DNA from: Asaccharospora irregularis DSM 2635
GTDB taxonomy: Bacteria; Bacillota; Clostridia; Peptostreptococcales; Peptostreptococcaceae
Length of the DNA stretch: 39,806 nucleotides
Reading direction: 5' to 3'
Assembly: GCF_900129815.1 (NCBI RefSeq)
Contig: NZ_FQWX01000019.1
Coordinates: forward strand, 1 to 39,806
Made by a program: the position numbers and the translations under genes. The notes beneath the pieces were generated by a model. That model was not told where the DNA came from, did not search any database, and saw nothing but the letters and a program-made list of their open reading frames with translations. This document shows positions 24,083 to 35,068 of the stretch, piece after piece; position 1 is the stretch's first letter, and every line of letters starts with the position of its first letter.

Positions 24083-25090
24083 ATGGTTAAAGTAGCTATA
24101 AACGGTTTTGGTAGAATAGGAAGATTAGCTTTAAGAAGAATGATAGAACAAACTGATAAATTCCAGGTTGTTGCGATAAATGATTTAACAGATGCAAAAA
24201 CTTTGGCTCATTTATTTAAATATGATACAGCCCAAGGAAGATTTAATGGTGAGATAAAAGTTAAAGATGGAGGCTTTGTAGTTAATGGACAAGAAATAAA
24301 GGTTACTGCAGAGAGAAACCCAGCAGATTTACCATGGAAGGAACTTGGAGTTGATATAGTATTAGAATGTACTGGATTTTTTACTTCAAAAGAAAAAGCA
24401 AGTCTTCATATAGAAGCAGGAGCTAAAAAGGTTGTTATATCAGCACCAGCTACAGGAGATATAAAAACAGTGGTTTTCAATACTAATAGCGATATATTAG
24501 ATGGGACTGAAACAGTTATATCAGGTGCATCTTGTACAACTAACTGCTTAGCGCCAATGGCTAAAGTATTAAATGATAAGTATGGAATACAAAAAGGTTT
24601 GATGACTACTATCCATGCCTACACTAATGACCAAAATACTTTAGATGGACCTCACGGCAAAGGTGATTTAAGAAGAGGTAGAGCAGCAGCAGGAAATATA
24701 GTTCCTAATACTACAGGAGCCGCTAAAGCTATAGGTTTAGTTATACCAGAATTAAAAGGTAAGTTAGATGGATCAGCTCAAAGAGTTCCGGTTATAACAG
24801 GATCATTGACAGAATTAGTTTGTACATTAGACAAAAATGTTACAGTTGAGGAAATAAATGAAGCTATGAAAGCTGCTTCAAACGAATCATTTGGATATAC
24901 GGATGAAGAGTTGGTATCTTCTGATATAATAGGTATAACTTATGGATCATTATTTGATGCTACCCAAACAAAGGTTATGGATGTAGGAGGACAACAGTTA
25001 GTTAAAGTTGTTTCTTGGTATGACAATGAAATGTCTTATACATCTCAGTTAATAAGAACTTTGGCATATTTTGCTCAATTATCTAAGTAA
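24083..25090 (+). CDS. gap: Glyceraldehyde-3-phosphate dehydrogenase (NAD-dependent)
   Basis: 335 residues. The cytosolic glycolytic enzyme oxidises glyceraldehyde 3-phosphate with phosphate to 1,3-bisphosphoglycerate. The NAD fold starts [19 protein letters not shown]. The catalytic cysteine is in [15 protein letters not shown] (about 148-162), the paired histidine in [17 protein letters not shown], and [14 protein letters not shown] closes the active site. The start follows GGAGGT. It is the first enzyme gene after cggR, 74 bases downstream, in the same transcript. An attenuating hairpin lies after it and before pgk, so gap can be made in excess over the later enzymes. Confidence 0.96.
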   Translation: MVKVAINGFGRIGRLALRRMIEQTDKFQVVAINDLTDAKTLAHLFKYDTAQGRFNGEIKVKDGGFVVNGQEIKVTAERNPADLPWKELGVDIVLECTGFFTSKEKASLHIEAGAKKVVISAPATGDIKTVVFNTNSDILDGTETVISGASCTTNCLAPMAKVLNDKYGIQKGLMTTIHAYTNDQNTLDGPHGKGDLRRGRAAAGNIVPNTTGAAKAIGLVIPELKGKLDGSAQRVPVITGSLTELVCTLDKNVTVEEINEAMKAASNESFGYTDEELVSSDIIGITYGSLFDATQTKVMDVGGQQLVKVVSWYDNEMSYTSQLIRTLAYFAQLSK

Positions 25091-25094
25091 TTAT

Positions 25095-25133
25095 AAGTCC
25101 GAGCTTGTAGTTTGACGCTACGGCTTGGACTTT
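25095..25133 (+). terminator. Hairpin between gap and pgk
   Basis: A 15-bp imperfect stem (25095-25110 with 25118-25132) of good GC content, but followed by only three T's before ATATT. It could be a partial terminator or an mRNA stabiliser or processing site in the glycolytic operon. Confidence 0.55.
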
Positions 25134-25298
25134 AAATATTTATAGAGTAATTTAAATTTAATACAATTTATATAATTTTTTGAAAAAAATGTAACATATT
25201 ATATGTAAAAATCTATAAAAATGATATACTTAATATGAAAAAATATTGAATGTAGCATACTTAATTTATGAAAAAGGATTTTTGAGAGGAGATATAGG

Positions 25299-26498
25299 AT
25301 GTCAATGCTTAACAAAAAAACAATCGAAGATATTAATGTACATGGAAAAAAAGTATTAGTTAGATGTGATTTTAATGTTCCTTTAAAGGACGGTATCATA
25401 ACAGATGAGAACAGATTAAATGGAGCATTACCTACTATAAAGTACTTATTAGATAATGGAGCAAAAGTTATATTATGCTCACACCTAGGAAAACCAAAAG
25501 GGGAAGCAAAGCCAGAGTTATCTTTAGCTCCTGTAGCAAAAAGATTATCTGAGATGTTAAATAAAGAAGTAGTATTTGCAGCTGATGACAATGTTGTAGG
25601 AGAAAATGCTAAGGCTGCTGTAGAAAAAATGGAAAATGGAGATATAATATTACTTCAAAATACTAGATACAGAAAAGAAGAAACTAAAAACGAAGAGAAT
25701 TATTCAAAAGAGCTTGCATCTTTAGCAGATATATTTGTAAATGATGCATTTGGAACTGCACATAGAGCTCATTGTTCTACAGTAGGAGCAGGAGAATTTT
25801 TAGATGAAAGAGCTTGTGGATACTTAATTCAAAAGGAATTAAAATTCTTAGGAGAGGCTGTTGCAAATCCAGTAAGACCTTTTACTGCAATACTTGGAGG
25901 AGCAAAAGTTTCTGATAAAATAGCTGTTATAAATGAATTATTAGAAAAAGTAGACAACCTAATAATAGGTGGAGGAATGGCATATACATTCCTAAAAGCT
26001 CAAGGGTACGAAATAGGTACTTCTTTAGTTGAAGAAGACAAAGTTGACTATGCAAAAGAAATGATGGAAAAGGCTAAGGCCAAAAGGGTTAATTTCCTAC
26101 TTCCAATAGACAATGCAGTGTCTGATAAATTTGCAGACTCTACACCGGTTATAACTGAAGATGCAAACATACCACAAGGGCATATGGGACTTGATATAGG
26201 ACCAAAAACTATAGAAACTTATGTAAATACTGTAAATAAATCTAAGACAATAGTATGGAACGGACCAATGGGAGTTTTTGAATTCTCTAATTTTGCTAAA
26301 GGTACATTAGCAGTTGCCAAGGCTATGGCAGAATTGACAGATGCTACTACAGTAATAGGTGGTGGAGACAGTGCAGCTGCAGTTAATCAATTAGGATTTG
26401 GAGATAAGATGACTCATGTATCTACTGGCGGAGGTGCTTCTTTGGAATTCTTAGAAGGAAAAGAATTACCTGGTATAGTAGCACTAGATAATAAATAA
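25299..26498 (+). CDS. pgk: Phosphoglycerate kinase
   Basis: 399 residues, the normal length. It makes ATP from 1,3-bisphosphoglycerate in the cytosol. The N-terminal signature is [14 protein letters not shown] (about 19-32), the substrate basic patch is CSHLGKPKG (about 61-69), the hinge region follows, and nucleotide contacts are [22 protein letters not shown] and the last [13 protein letters not shown] with [18 protein letters not shown]. All key parts are present. The start follows GAGGAGA. The ATG six bases downstream (25305) is a weaker alternative. It is preceded by a 208-base gap with a hairpin and probably its own weak promoter. Confidence 0.96.
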   Translation: MSMLNKKTIEDINVHGKKVLVRCDFNVPLKDGIITDENRLNGALPTIKYLLDNGAKVILCSHLGKPKGEAKPELSLAPVAKRLSEMLNKEVVFAADDNVVGENAKAAVEKMENGDIILLQNTRYRKEETKNEENYSKELASLADIFVNDAFGTAHRAHCSTVGAGEFLDERACGYLIQKELKFLGEAVANPVRPFTAILGGAKVSDKIAVINELLEKVDNLIIGGGMAYTFLKAQGYEIGTSLVEEDKVDYAKEMMEKAKAKRVNFLLPIDNAVSDKFADSTPVITEDANIPQGHMGLDIGPKTIETYVNTVNKSKTIVWNGPMGVFEFSNFAKGTLAVAKAMAELTDATTVIGGGDSAAAVNQLGFGDKMTHVSTGGGASLEFLEGKELPGIVALDNK

Positions 26499-26589
26499 GA
26501 CTAGATATTATAATATAAATATGTAAAGATTACTATTTATAGTGCAACAAGTTTAAATATAATAAATGTTGTATAAGGAGAGAAATAAT

Positions 26590-27333
26590 ATGAGAAAACC
26601 TATAATAGCTGGAAATTGGAAGATGCATAAAACTATAAAAGAAGCTTTAGAATTTGTGAATGAAGTTAAAGGGAATGTAAATAATACAGATGTAGAAGCT
26701 GTTATATGCGCACCTTTTACACTATTAAAAGATTTAAAAGAAGCTACAAAGGGAACTAATATAAAAATAGGTGCCCAAAATATGCACTTTGAAGAAAAAG
26801 GTGCTTTTACAGGAGAAGTATCTCCTCTTATGCTAAAAGAAATAGAGATGGACTATGTTATATTAGGACATTCAGAGAGAAGACAATACTTCGCTGAAAC
26901 TAATGAAACAGTAAACAAAAAAGTATTAAAGGCTTTAGAAGTAGGTATAAATCCAATAGTTTGCTGTGGAGAAACTTTAGAACAAAGAGAATCTGGAAAA
27001 ACTAAAGAAATATGTAAGCTTCAGATTGAAAAAGCTTTAGAGAATGTATCTAAAGAAGATTTACACAAGGTTGTTATAGCTTATGAACCTATTTGGGCTA
27101 TAGGAACAGGAAAAACAGCTACAGCAGAAGACGCAAACGATGTTATATCTTACATAAGAGAAGTTGTAGCAGGTTTATACCAAGAATTAGCAAATGAAGT
27201 TAGAATTCAATATGGAGGAAGTGTAAAGCCTTCAAATGTGGCTGAGATAATGGGCCAAAGCGATATAGATGGGGCTTTAGTTGGAGGGGCTAGTTTGGCT
27301 AGTGATGACTACTTAAAGCTTGTCAATTTCTAA
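26590..27333 (+). CDS. tpiA: Triosephosphate isomerase
   Basis: 247 residues from ATG 26590, which has AAGGAGAG upstream; a frame from 26566 adds eight residues without a site. The TIM barrel enzyme interconverts dihydroxyacetone phosphate and glyceraldehyde 3-phosphate. It starts [15 protein letters not shown] with the substrate lysine, has [11 protein letters not shown] with the catalytic histidine (about 94-100), [14 protein letters not shown] with the catalytic glutamate and flexible loop (about 164-177), and [11 protein letters not shown] and VGGASL for phosphate binding. Twelve bases separate it from gpmI. Confidence 0.96.
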   Translation: MRKPIIAGNWKMHKTIKEALEFVNEVKGNVNNTDVEAVICAPFTLLKDLKEATKGTNIKIGAQNMHFEEKGAFTGEVSPLMLKEIEMDYVILGHSERRQYFAETNETVNKKVLKALEVGINPIVCCGETLEQRESGKTKEICKLQIEKALENVSKEDLHKVVIAYEPIWAIGTGKTATAEDANDVISYIREVVAGLYQELANEVRIQYGGSVKPSNVAEIMGQSDIDGALVGGASLASDDYLKLVNF

Positions 27334-27345
27334 GGAGTGGAATAA

Positions 27346-28875
27346 ATGAAAAAACCAGTTGCTTTAATCATCATGGATGGTTTTGGATATACTAAAAACA
27401 AAAAAGGAAATGCAATATTAGAGGCTAATACTCCTAATTTAGATAATATAATAAAACAATATCCAAATACTTTAATAAAAGCTAGTGGTCTTGATGTAGG
27501 ATTGCCAGATGGACAAATGGGTAACTCAGAAGTGGGTCATACAAACATAGGTGCAGGTAGAATAGTATATCAAGATTTAACTAGAATAACAAAATCAATA
27601 GAAGATGGCAGTTTCTTTAAAAACGAAGTATTGTGCCAGGCTATGGAAAATGCAAAAGATAAAGCACTTCATCTAATGGGATTATTGTCAGATGGAGGAG
27701 TACATTCGCATATAGATCACCTAAAAGCCTTAATAAAAATGGCAAATGAAAAAGGTGTAAAAAAAGTATATGTCCATGCATTTACGGATGGAAGAGATAC
27801 AGATCCAAAGAGTGCAATAGGTTATGCTAAACAAATCGAAGATTTAATGATAGAAACTGGAACTGGAGAATTTGCTACAGTATCTGGTAGATATTATGCA
27901 ATGGATAGAGATAAAAGATGGGAAAGAATACAACTTGCATATGAGGCAATGTCAGAAGGCAAGGGTCAAACAGCGCAGTCTATTATAGATGCTATCCAAA
28001 AATCTTATGATAGTGATAAAAATGATGAGTTTATATTACCTACAGTTATATTAAAAGATAAAAAACCTGTGGCAACTATAAATGAAGATGATTCAGTTGT
28101 ATTTTTTAACTTTAGACCAGATAGAGCTAGACAGATAACAAGAGCATTGACATGCAATGAATTCGTTGGATTTGATAGACCTTGTAAAAACTTATTTTTT
28201 GTGTGTTTAACTGAGTACGATATAACTATAAAAGAAGTTAATATAGCATATGGACCTCAGTCTTTGGCAAATACATTAGGTGAGTATTTAGCTAAAAATG
28301 GAAAAGTTCAGCTGAGGGCAGCAGAAACAGAAAAATATGCTCATGTTACTTTCTTCTTTAATGGAGGAGTAGAAGAGCCAAATAAGGGAGAAGAGAGACT
28401 ACTAATACCATCTCCAAAGGTTGCAACTTATGATTTACAACCTGAAATGTCTGCTGATGAACTTACTACAAAAGTACTTGAAAAAATAGAACAAGATAAA
28501 TTTGATTTTATAGTTGTAAACTATGCAAATCCTGATATGGTTGGACATACAGGAAAGATGGATGCTGCTATTAAAGCAGTAGAAAAAGTAGATAGTTGTG
28601 TAGGGAAGTTGATAGATAAATTAAATGAAATTGGTGGAAATGCAATAATAACTGCTGACCATGGAAATGCAGAGTATATGATAGATATTGATACAGAAAA
28701 GACTGTAACAGCTCACTCTATAAATCCAGTTCCATTTATAGTAACAGGAGAAGAGTTTAAGAATGCTAAGTTGTTAGACTCTGGAAGACTTTCAGATATT
28801 GCACCAACTATACTTGATATGATGAATTTAGACAAACCAGAGGAGATGTCTGGACATTCATTAATAGTTAGATAG
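27346..28875 (+). CDS. gpmI: 2,3-bisphosphoglycerate-independent phosphoglycerate mutase
   Basis: 509 residues, typical of the manganese-dependent iPGM. It converts 3- to 2-phosphoglycerate. MDGFGYTKNKKGNAI holds the first metal aspartate (about 10-24), MGNSEVGHTNIGAGR the phosphoserine nucleophile (about 60-74), VHAFTDGRDTDPKSA and SGRYYAMDRDKRWER the substrate arginines, and ADHGNAEYMID and TAHSINPVPF the metal histidines of the phosphatase-like domain. Manganese and pH sensitivity are known to silence this enzyme during sporulation in Bacillus. The start follows AAGGAGTGG directly after tpiA. Confidence 0.96.
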   Translation: MKKPVALIIMDGFGYTKNKKGNAILEANTPNLDNIIKQYPNTLIKASGLDVGLPDGQMGNSEVGHTNIGAGRIVYQDLTRITKSIEDGSFFKNEVLCQAMENAKDKALHLMGLLSDGGVHSHIDHLKALIKMANEKGVKKVYVHAFTDGRDTDPKSAIGYAKQIEDLMIETGTGEFATVSGRYYAMDRDKRWERIQLAYEAMSEGKGQTAQSIIDAIQKSYDSDKNDEFILPTVILKDKKPVATINEDDSVVFFNFRPDRARQITRALTCNEFVGFDRPCKNLFFVCLTEYDITIKEVNIAYGPQSLANTLGEYLAKNGKVQLRAAETEKYAHVTFFFNGGVEEPNKGEERLLIPSPKVATYDLQPEMSADELTTKVLEKIEQDKFDFIVVNYANPDMVGHTGKMDAAIKAVEKVDSCVGKLIDKLNEIGGNAIITADHGNAEYMIDIDTEKTVTAHSINPVPFIVTGEEFKNAKLLDSGRLSDIAPTILDMMNLDKPEEMSGHSLIVR

Positions 28876-28988
28876 TACCTAAAATAATATAAAATTTTAC
28901 AAATTTACCCATCAATAAATTTGAATGTAATATAATATATAAGTGTTTAAAATACCAAATCAAAAAATAATAATCTATTACAAACTGA

Positions 28989-30296
<1,308 letters not shown>

Positions 30297-30317
30297 TTTG
30301 TTTTAAAGAGTATAGTT

Positions 30318-30368
30318 GGAGTTTTGATTAATGATTAGAGTTAGAATCATTAATCAAAACTCCTTTTT
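30318..30368 (+). terminator. Terminator of the glycolytic operon
   Basis: A perfect 19-bp stem (30318-30336 with 30345-30363) with an eight-base loop and T5 at 30364-30368. Confidence 0.93.
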
Positions 30369-30498
30369 AAATTGGGGTTGTAGTATCTCCTTATGAATTA
30401 AATAGAAGTATTAAGCATATAACGTTATAATGAAGTAGAAGTTTATAATTTTTCTAAAGAAATAAAAGCTAAAGCTGTGTTTAATTGAGGGGGATTTT

Positions 30499-31629
30499 AT
30501 GAAAAAGAAAAATAAAAAAATTAACATTAAGGATATGTTAATTAAAGTGGTTTTACTTATAGTTATGATGTTGACTGGGGCTGTAATTGGAGTCAAGATG
30601 GTTGAAAAATCTAACTTAGAGGGTAATAGTATATTAGAGTTAGTTCTTGTTTTTACTGTATTTTATATGGCATTTATAATTCAGATTATCTTACATGAAT
30701 TAGGCCATTTAATATTTGGGCTTCTGTCTGGATATGAATTTATATCATTTAGGATATTTAGCTTAACTTTTGTAAAAGAAAATGGAAAACTAGCCATAAA
30801 AAAATTTAGTTTAGCCGGTACGGCTGGGCAATGCCTTATGATGCCAAGGGAAGATAGTTATGAAGATTATCCGTACATTCTGTATAATCTAGGCGGTATA
30901 CTGATGAATTTAATATTAGTAATTGGGTCTTTTATAATTTATAGTATCCCTAAGGATAGTAAGTATGTTGATATGGTATTAATTTCTCTTATTGGAAGTG
31001 GTATTATAACACTTATTACTAATGGTATTCCTATGAAAATAGGTGGGGTTGCCAATGACGGGTATAACTTAGTATCAATGATAAAAAATAAATTCAATAG
31101 ATATTGTTTTTATATACAGCTAAAGGTAAATGGACTTATGAGTAGAGGAATAAGAGTAAAGGATATGCCTACAGAGTGGTTTATAAATGACTGGGAACTT
31201 GATTTTAGCAATCCTTTAGCTACTAGTATAAAATGTATTGAAGCAGCTTATTATCATGATAGATTAGAGTTTGATAAGGCTAGGGAGTGTTATGAATTTT
31301 TAATAAATTATACTCCGAAAATAGCTAAATTATATGAAAATGAAATCACGTGTGAGTTACTTTTTTATGAGATAATAGGTGAGAAAAGTGAAGAAAAAAT
31401 AAATGAATTATATACAAAAGAGTTAAAATCATACATAAAAGCAAGCAAAGGGCATATAAGCAAAATGAGAATAATGTATGCCTACAATTTAATTATAGAA
31501 AAAGATATTAATAAAGCTAAAGAGATGTTAAATCAAATTAAAAAGGCCGAGAAAACATACCCTATTAAATCAGAAATCGAAAGTGAACTTGAGATAGTTG
31601 AGTTTATAAAAGATAATTATATAGACTAA
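30499..31629 (+). CDS. M50-like membrane metalloprotease homologue
   Basis: 376 residues. The first half is membrane-spanning: helices about 14-33, 45-65, a segment after HELGH (66-76), and further hydrophobic segments about 131-150 and 158-178. HELGH at 66-70 is the zinc-binding H-E-x-x-H of site-2 proteases (family M50). The third ligand expected in an N-x-D-G motif may lie in GGVANDGYNLVSM (about 188-200), where N-D-G is in the right place. The C-terminal part (about 235-376) is a soluble helical region with TPR-like repeats (FDKARECYEFLINYTPKIAK; INKAKEMLNQIKKAEKT). By family it would cut a substrate within the membrane; no anti-sigma factor lies nearby, so the substrate is unknown. The start follows GAGGGGGA, and it is monocistronic after the eno terminator. 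Confidence 0.72.
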   Translation: MKKKNKKINIKDMLIKVVLLIVMMLTGAVIGVKMVEKSNLEGNSILELVLVFTVFYMAFIIQIILHELGHLIFGLLSGYEFISFRIFSLTFVKENGKLAIKKFSLAGTAGQCLMMPREDSYEDYPYILYNLGGILMNLILVIGSFIIYSIPKDSKYVDMVLISLIGSGIITLITNGIPMKIGGVANDGYNLVSMIKNKFNRYCFYIQLKVNGLMSRGIRVKDMPTEWFINDWELDFSNPLATSIKCIEAAYYHDRLEFDKARECYEFLINYTPKIAKLYENEITCELLFYEIIGEKSEEKINELYTKELKSYIKASKGHISKMRIMYAYNLIIEKDINKAKEMLNQIKKAEKTYPIKSEIESELEIVEFIKDNYID

Positions 31630-31649
31630 GCGAATATTTTATAAAAATA

Positions 31650-31719
31650 ATAATCTGAAAGTGATAATCTGAAATTAATAGTATAAGAATAATAATCTAA
31701 AAATAATAATCTGAAATTA
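31650..31719. repeat. 14-bp tandem repeat array, five units
   Basis: ATAATCTGAAA recurs with a strict 14-base period: copies start at 31650, 31664, 31692 (one change) and 31706, with a decayed unit at 31678. Units 2 and 5 are identical (ATAATCTGAAATTA). It lies between the M50-like gene and the secG promoter and codes for nothing evident. Confidence 0.7.
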
Positions 31720-31799
31720 ATCTATAATATAATGGTTTTAAAAAATTAATGAATTTTGAAAATATATTCTAGATTATGTCTATAATAATAATGGAAATA

Positions 31800-31828
31800 T
31801 TGAATAAAATATTCTGTTATGATACACT
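31800..31828 (+). promoter_or_regulatory. Candidate secG promoter
   Basis: -35 TTGAAT (31800-31805), a 17-base spacer and -10 TACACT (31823-31828), 33 bases before the GGAGGG site of secG. The -10 is weak. Confidence 0.45.
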
Positions 31829-31873
31829 AAAGTTTAGATAAAATTAAAAGCTAGATATTTAGGAGGGTTACAA

Positions 31874-32095
31874 ATGAGCAAGATCTTAATGGGCGTGCAA
31901 ATGTTGCTAGCTGTAATACTTGTATGTAGCATCATGCCTCAAGATACTAAGAGTGCAGCACCTTCACAATTCGGTGGAGAAGGTACCCAAAGCTACTTTA
32001 AGCCAAAAGGTAAACAAGCATTTCTTTCTAAGATAACAAAAATAACATCAGTATTATTCTTTTTAAATGCAATAGCGTTACTTTTAGTTAAGTAA
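31874..32095 (+). CDS. secG: Preprotein translocase subunit SecG
   Basis: 73 residues, typical. Two hydrophobic helices, about 4-20 (ILMGVQMLLAVILVCSI) and 54-72 (SVLFFLNAIALLLV), flank a cytosolic loop with the SecG pattern (SAAPSQFGGEGTQSYF). It stabilises the SecYEG channel in the cytoplasmic membrane and helps SecA-driven export. The start follows AGGAGGG. The order secG-rnr-smpB-ssrA is common in Firmicutes, and here a peptide transporter has been placed between rnr and smpB. Confidence 0.95.
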   Translation: MSKILMGVQMLLAVILVCSIMPQDTKSAAPSQFGGEGTQSYFKPKGKQAFLSKITKITSVLFFLNAIALLLVK

Positions 32096-32186
32096 TTAAT
32101 TTAGGTGACCGGCCATCATTTAAATTAGTTTAGAAATTGTATTTAAAGTATTCACAAATTAAATTTAGTTTTTGAATTAAAGATTA

Positions 32187-32228
32187 AAAGGGCAGCTTAC
32201 AGGAAAAATCTGTTTGCTGTCCTTTTTT
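32187..32228 (+). terminator. Terminator after secG
   Basis: AAAGGGCAGC (32187-32196) pairs with GCTGTCCTTT (32216-32225, one G-U pair), with an inner CAG/CTG pairing, and T6 follows. The rest of the 385-base gap before rnr (32229-32480) is AT-rich and shows no gene. Confidence 0.88.
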
Positions 32229-32480
32229 AGACTTTTCTCGGGAAATAATTGTAAAAATATTGTTAGAAATTTACTATATATTATAAAATATAGAAAATTA
32301 TGTTAAGATTGTATAATAGAGAAAATGGAAACAATATATTATAGTTAAATTGAACATAATATATAATATAGAATATTTAAAACTCAAAAATGAATAACAT
32401 ATTTTTAGATTTATTAAATAGTACTTAATTTAAAATCAAAAAAGATAATATAAAAATAATTAATAATTTAGGAGGGCGTA

Positions 32481-34634
32481 ATGGTAGAAGGATTAAAAGA
32501 ACGATTAATCGGTTTAATAAATGATGAAGCATATAATCCTCTAAAAAAAGAAGAACTAGCTTCAATTTTTGATATACACTCATCAGAAATGCCTATGTTT
32601 TATAATTTTTTAGATGAACTAGAAGAAGATGGATATATATGCAAGACTAAAAAAGGAAAAGTATTATCTCCAAATCAGATGGGATATTTTGTAGGAAAAT
32701 TTGTATCTCATAGAAAAGGTTTTGGGTTTGTAGAGTCTGATGCAGAATATACACAAGATTTATTTATACCATCATCTGATATAAATGGAGCTATGCATAA
32801 TGATAGAGTTATGGCTGAAATAGTAGTTCCAGCTACAGATGAGAAAAGAGCAGAAGGTAAGATAGTAAAAGTTATCCAAAGAGAAGTAACACAAGTAGTA
32901 GGAGTATTTAAACCAAGCAAGACCTTTGGTTTTGTAATACCAGACAACAAGAAATTTAATAAGGACATATATATACCAAAAAAATATTTTAGTGGTGCCA
33001 AGGAAAATGATAAGGTAGTTTGTGAAATTACAGTATGGCCAATAGAAGATAGAAAAGCTGAGGGTAAAATTATAGAAGTTTTAGGTCAAAAGGGAGAAAG
33101 AGGAGTAGAAATAGAATCTATAATCAGAGAACATGGTCTGCCTGAAGAATTCCCTAAGAAAGTTTTAGAAGAAGCAGAGTTTGTGGCAGTTGAAATCCCA
33201 GAAGACGAGGTAGAGAGAAGACTTGATTTAAGGGACCTAAAAACATTTACAATAGATGGAGAAGATGCAAAAGACTTAGACGATGCAGTATCAATAGAAG
33301 TATTGCCAAATGGTAACTTTAAGCTTGGTGTTCATATAGCGGACGTCACACATTATGTAAGAGAAAAAAGTAAACTAGATAAAGAAGCCCTAAAAAGAGC
33401 TACATCAGTTTATTTAGTAGACAAGGTAATCCCTATGCTACCTAAGACTCTTTCAAACGGTGTATGCAGTTTAAACCCATTTGAAGATAAACTTACATTG
33501 TCGATATTTATGGAAATAGATCACAAAGGTAAAGTTGTAAAATACGATATAAAAGAAAGTATAATAAACTCAAAAGCAAGAATGACCTACACAGAGGTAT
33601 CAGATATATTAGAAAATGACGATGAAAAATTAAAACAGACTTTTTCTAATTTAGTGGAAGAATTTAAAAATGCAGAAAAGTTAGCTAGAATTTTAATGGA
33701 GAGAAGAAATAAAAGAGGCGCAATAGATTTTGACTTCCCAGAAGCAAAAATAATCTTAAACAAAGATGGAGAAGTAGTAGATATAAAACACTACGAAAGA
33801 AGAATATCAAATAAAATAATAGAAGAATTTATGCTTGTAAGTAATGAGACAATAGCAGAACATTATTTCTGGTTGGGAACTCCATTTGTATATAGAGTCC
33901 ATGAAACTCCAACATCAGAAAAGATGGAAAAATTAAGCCAATTTATAGCTACATTTGGCTACTCTATAAAGGGAGATATGGAAGAAGTTCATCCAAAAGC
34001 ACTACAAGCAATAATCTCTCAAATAAAGGGCAAAAAAGAAGAAGAGGTAATAAGTACAATAATGCTTCGTTCGCTAAAACAAGCTAGATATTCACCAGAA
34101 TGTATAGGTCACTTTGGACTTGCAGCTAAGTATTATAGCCACTTCACTTCCCCAATAAGAAGATATCCTGATTTACAGATTCATAGGATAATAAAAGAAC
34201 ATTTAAATAATAAAATTTCGCCAAAAAGACAAGAACAACTTACTACTATAGTCGATTATGCATCAACTCAATCCTCAGAAAAAGAAAGAAAAGCAGAGTT
34301 AGCAGAAAGAGATGTTCATGACTTCTACAAATGTATGTATATGAAGGATAAGATTGGCGAAGAGTACGATGGTATTGTCTCTAGTGTAACTTCATTCGGG
34401 CTTTTCGTAGAACTACACAATACTGTTGAGGGTCTTATAAGGCTAGCAAATATGAATGATGATTATTATATTTACGATGAGATGACTTACACAGTAATTG
34501 GTGAGAGAACTAAGAAAACCTATAAAATAGGAGATACTGTCAGAATAAAAGTAGACAGTGTTAACGTAGATTTTAGAGAAATAGATTTTGAATTACTAGA
34601 AAAAATAGACGAAGAAGATGAAGAAAAAAATTAA
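32481..34634 (+). CDS. rnr: Ribonuclease R
   Basis: 717 residues. The 3'-to-5' exoribonuclease degrades structured RNA and, with SmpB-tmRNA, the mRNAs of stalled ribosomes. Order of parts: an N-terminal winged helix (about 1-60), two cold-shock domains (YFVGKFVSHRKGFGFVES about 74-91 and KTFGFVIPDNKKFNKDIYIP), the RNB nuclease core with the metal aspartates in IDGEDAKDLDDAVSIEV (about 257-273), HFGLAAKYYSHFTSPIRRYPD (split here by my count near 541-561), and an S1 domain near the end (EYDGIVSSVTSFGLFVEL). The acidic tail KIDEEDEEKN lacks the lysine-rich end of the E. coli enzyme. The start follows GGAGGG. smpB and ssrA are 2.5 kb away, after the inserted transporter gene. Confidence 0.96.
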   Translation: MVEGLKERLIGLINDEAYNPLKKEELASIFDIHSSEMPMFYNFLDELEEDGYICKTKKGKVLSPNQMGYFVGKFVSHRKGFGFVESDAEYTQDLFIPSSDINGAMHNDRVMAEIVVPATDEKRAEGKIVKVIQREVTQVVGVFKPSKTFGFVIPDNKKFNKDIYIPKKYFSGAKENDKVVCEITVWPIEDRKAEGKIIEVLGQKGERGVEIESIIREHGLPEEFPKKVLEEAEFVAVEIPEDEVERRLDLRDLKTFTIDGEDAKDLDDAVSIEVLPNGNFKLGVHIADVTHYVREKSKLDKEALKRATSVYLVDKVIPMLPKTLSNGVCSLNPFEDKLTLSIFMEIDHKGKVVKYDIKESIINSKARMTYTEVSDILENDDEKLKQTFSNLVEEFKNAEKLARILMERRNKRGAIDFDFPEAKIILNKDGEVVDIKHYERRISNKIIEEFMLVSNETIAEHYFWLGTPFVYRVHETPTSEKMEKLSQFIATFGYSIKGDMEEVHPKALQAIISQIKGKKEEEVISTIMLRSLKQARYSPECIGHFGLAAKYYSHFTSPIRRYPDLQIHRIIKEHLNNKISPKRQEQLTTIVDYASTQSSEKERKAELAERDVHDFYKCMYMKDKIGEEYDGIVSSVTSFGLFVELHNTVEGLIRLANMNDDYYIYDEMTYTVIGERTKKTYKIGDTVRIKVDSVNVDFREIDFELLEKIDEEDEEKN

Positions 34635-34680
34635 TAAGTATTACTTTTAATGATGTTAATTTAATTTAAATTAAGTTCTA

Positions 34681-34724
34681 TATTTATTTAAATGGCATAT
34701 TTATTTAATAGTATATTTATTTAA
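34681..34724. repeat. Short repeat array downstream of rnr
   Basis: TATTTATTTAA occurs three times at 34681, 34698 and 34714, with periods of 17 and 16 bases, and a degenerate fourth copy follows. AT-rich and non-coding. Confidence 0.55.
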
Positions 34725-34739
34725 GTGATATGTTAATTT

Positions 34740-34794
34740 AAGGGTATCAAATTATGTATTAGGCAAAGAACTAATATAGCTTGATACCTTTTTT
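34740..34794 (+). terminator. Terminator after rnr
   Basis: AAGGGTATCAA (34740-34750) pairs with TTGATACCTT (34781-34790), with an inner TATTAG/CTAATA pairing, followed by T6 (34789-34794). Confidence 0.88.
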
Positions 34795-34843
34795 GATGAA
34801 TAAATTTAGAATACAATAATAAATCTAACTAATAAAATAAATA

Positions 34844-34881
34844 ATTTATGCTTATATACTTTATTTATGCTTATATACTTT
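34844..34881. repeat. Perfect 19-bp tandem duplication
   Basis: ATTTATGCTTATATACTTT occurs at 34844-34862 and again at 34863-34881, without a change, followed by ATTTAT of a third copy. It lies in the 434-base gap between rnr and the peptide transporter gene; 34882-35068 shows only AT-rich leader sequence. Confidence 0.75.
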
Positions 34882-35068
34882 ATTTATCTTACTAAATGTA
34901 TATTATACTTAGAAAGCTATAATTTTAAAATTATTTCAATAATATAAATAAAAAAAATCTTATGAATTATAATTGTTGTCGTAAAAAAACGAAGGAAAAA
35001 TAGCAAAAAATAGAGGTTTTAGTGTTATCATAGAAAAGGATAAATCATTAAAAAGGGGGAGCAAAATT

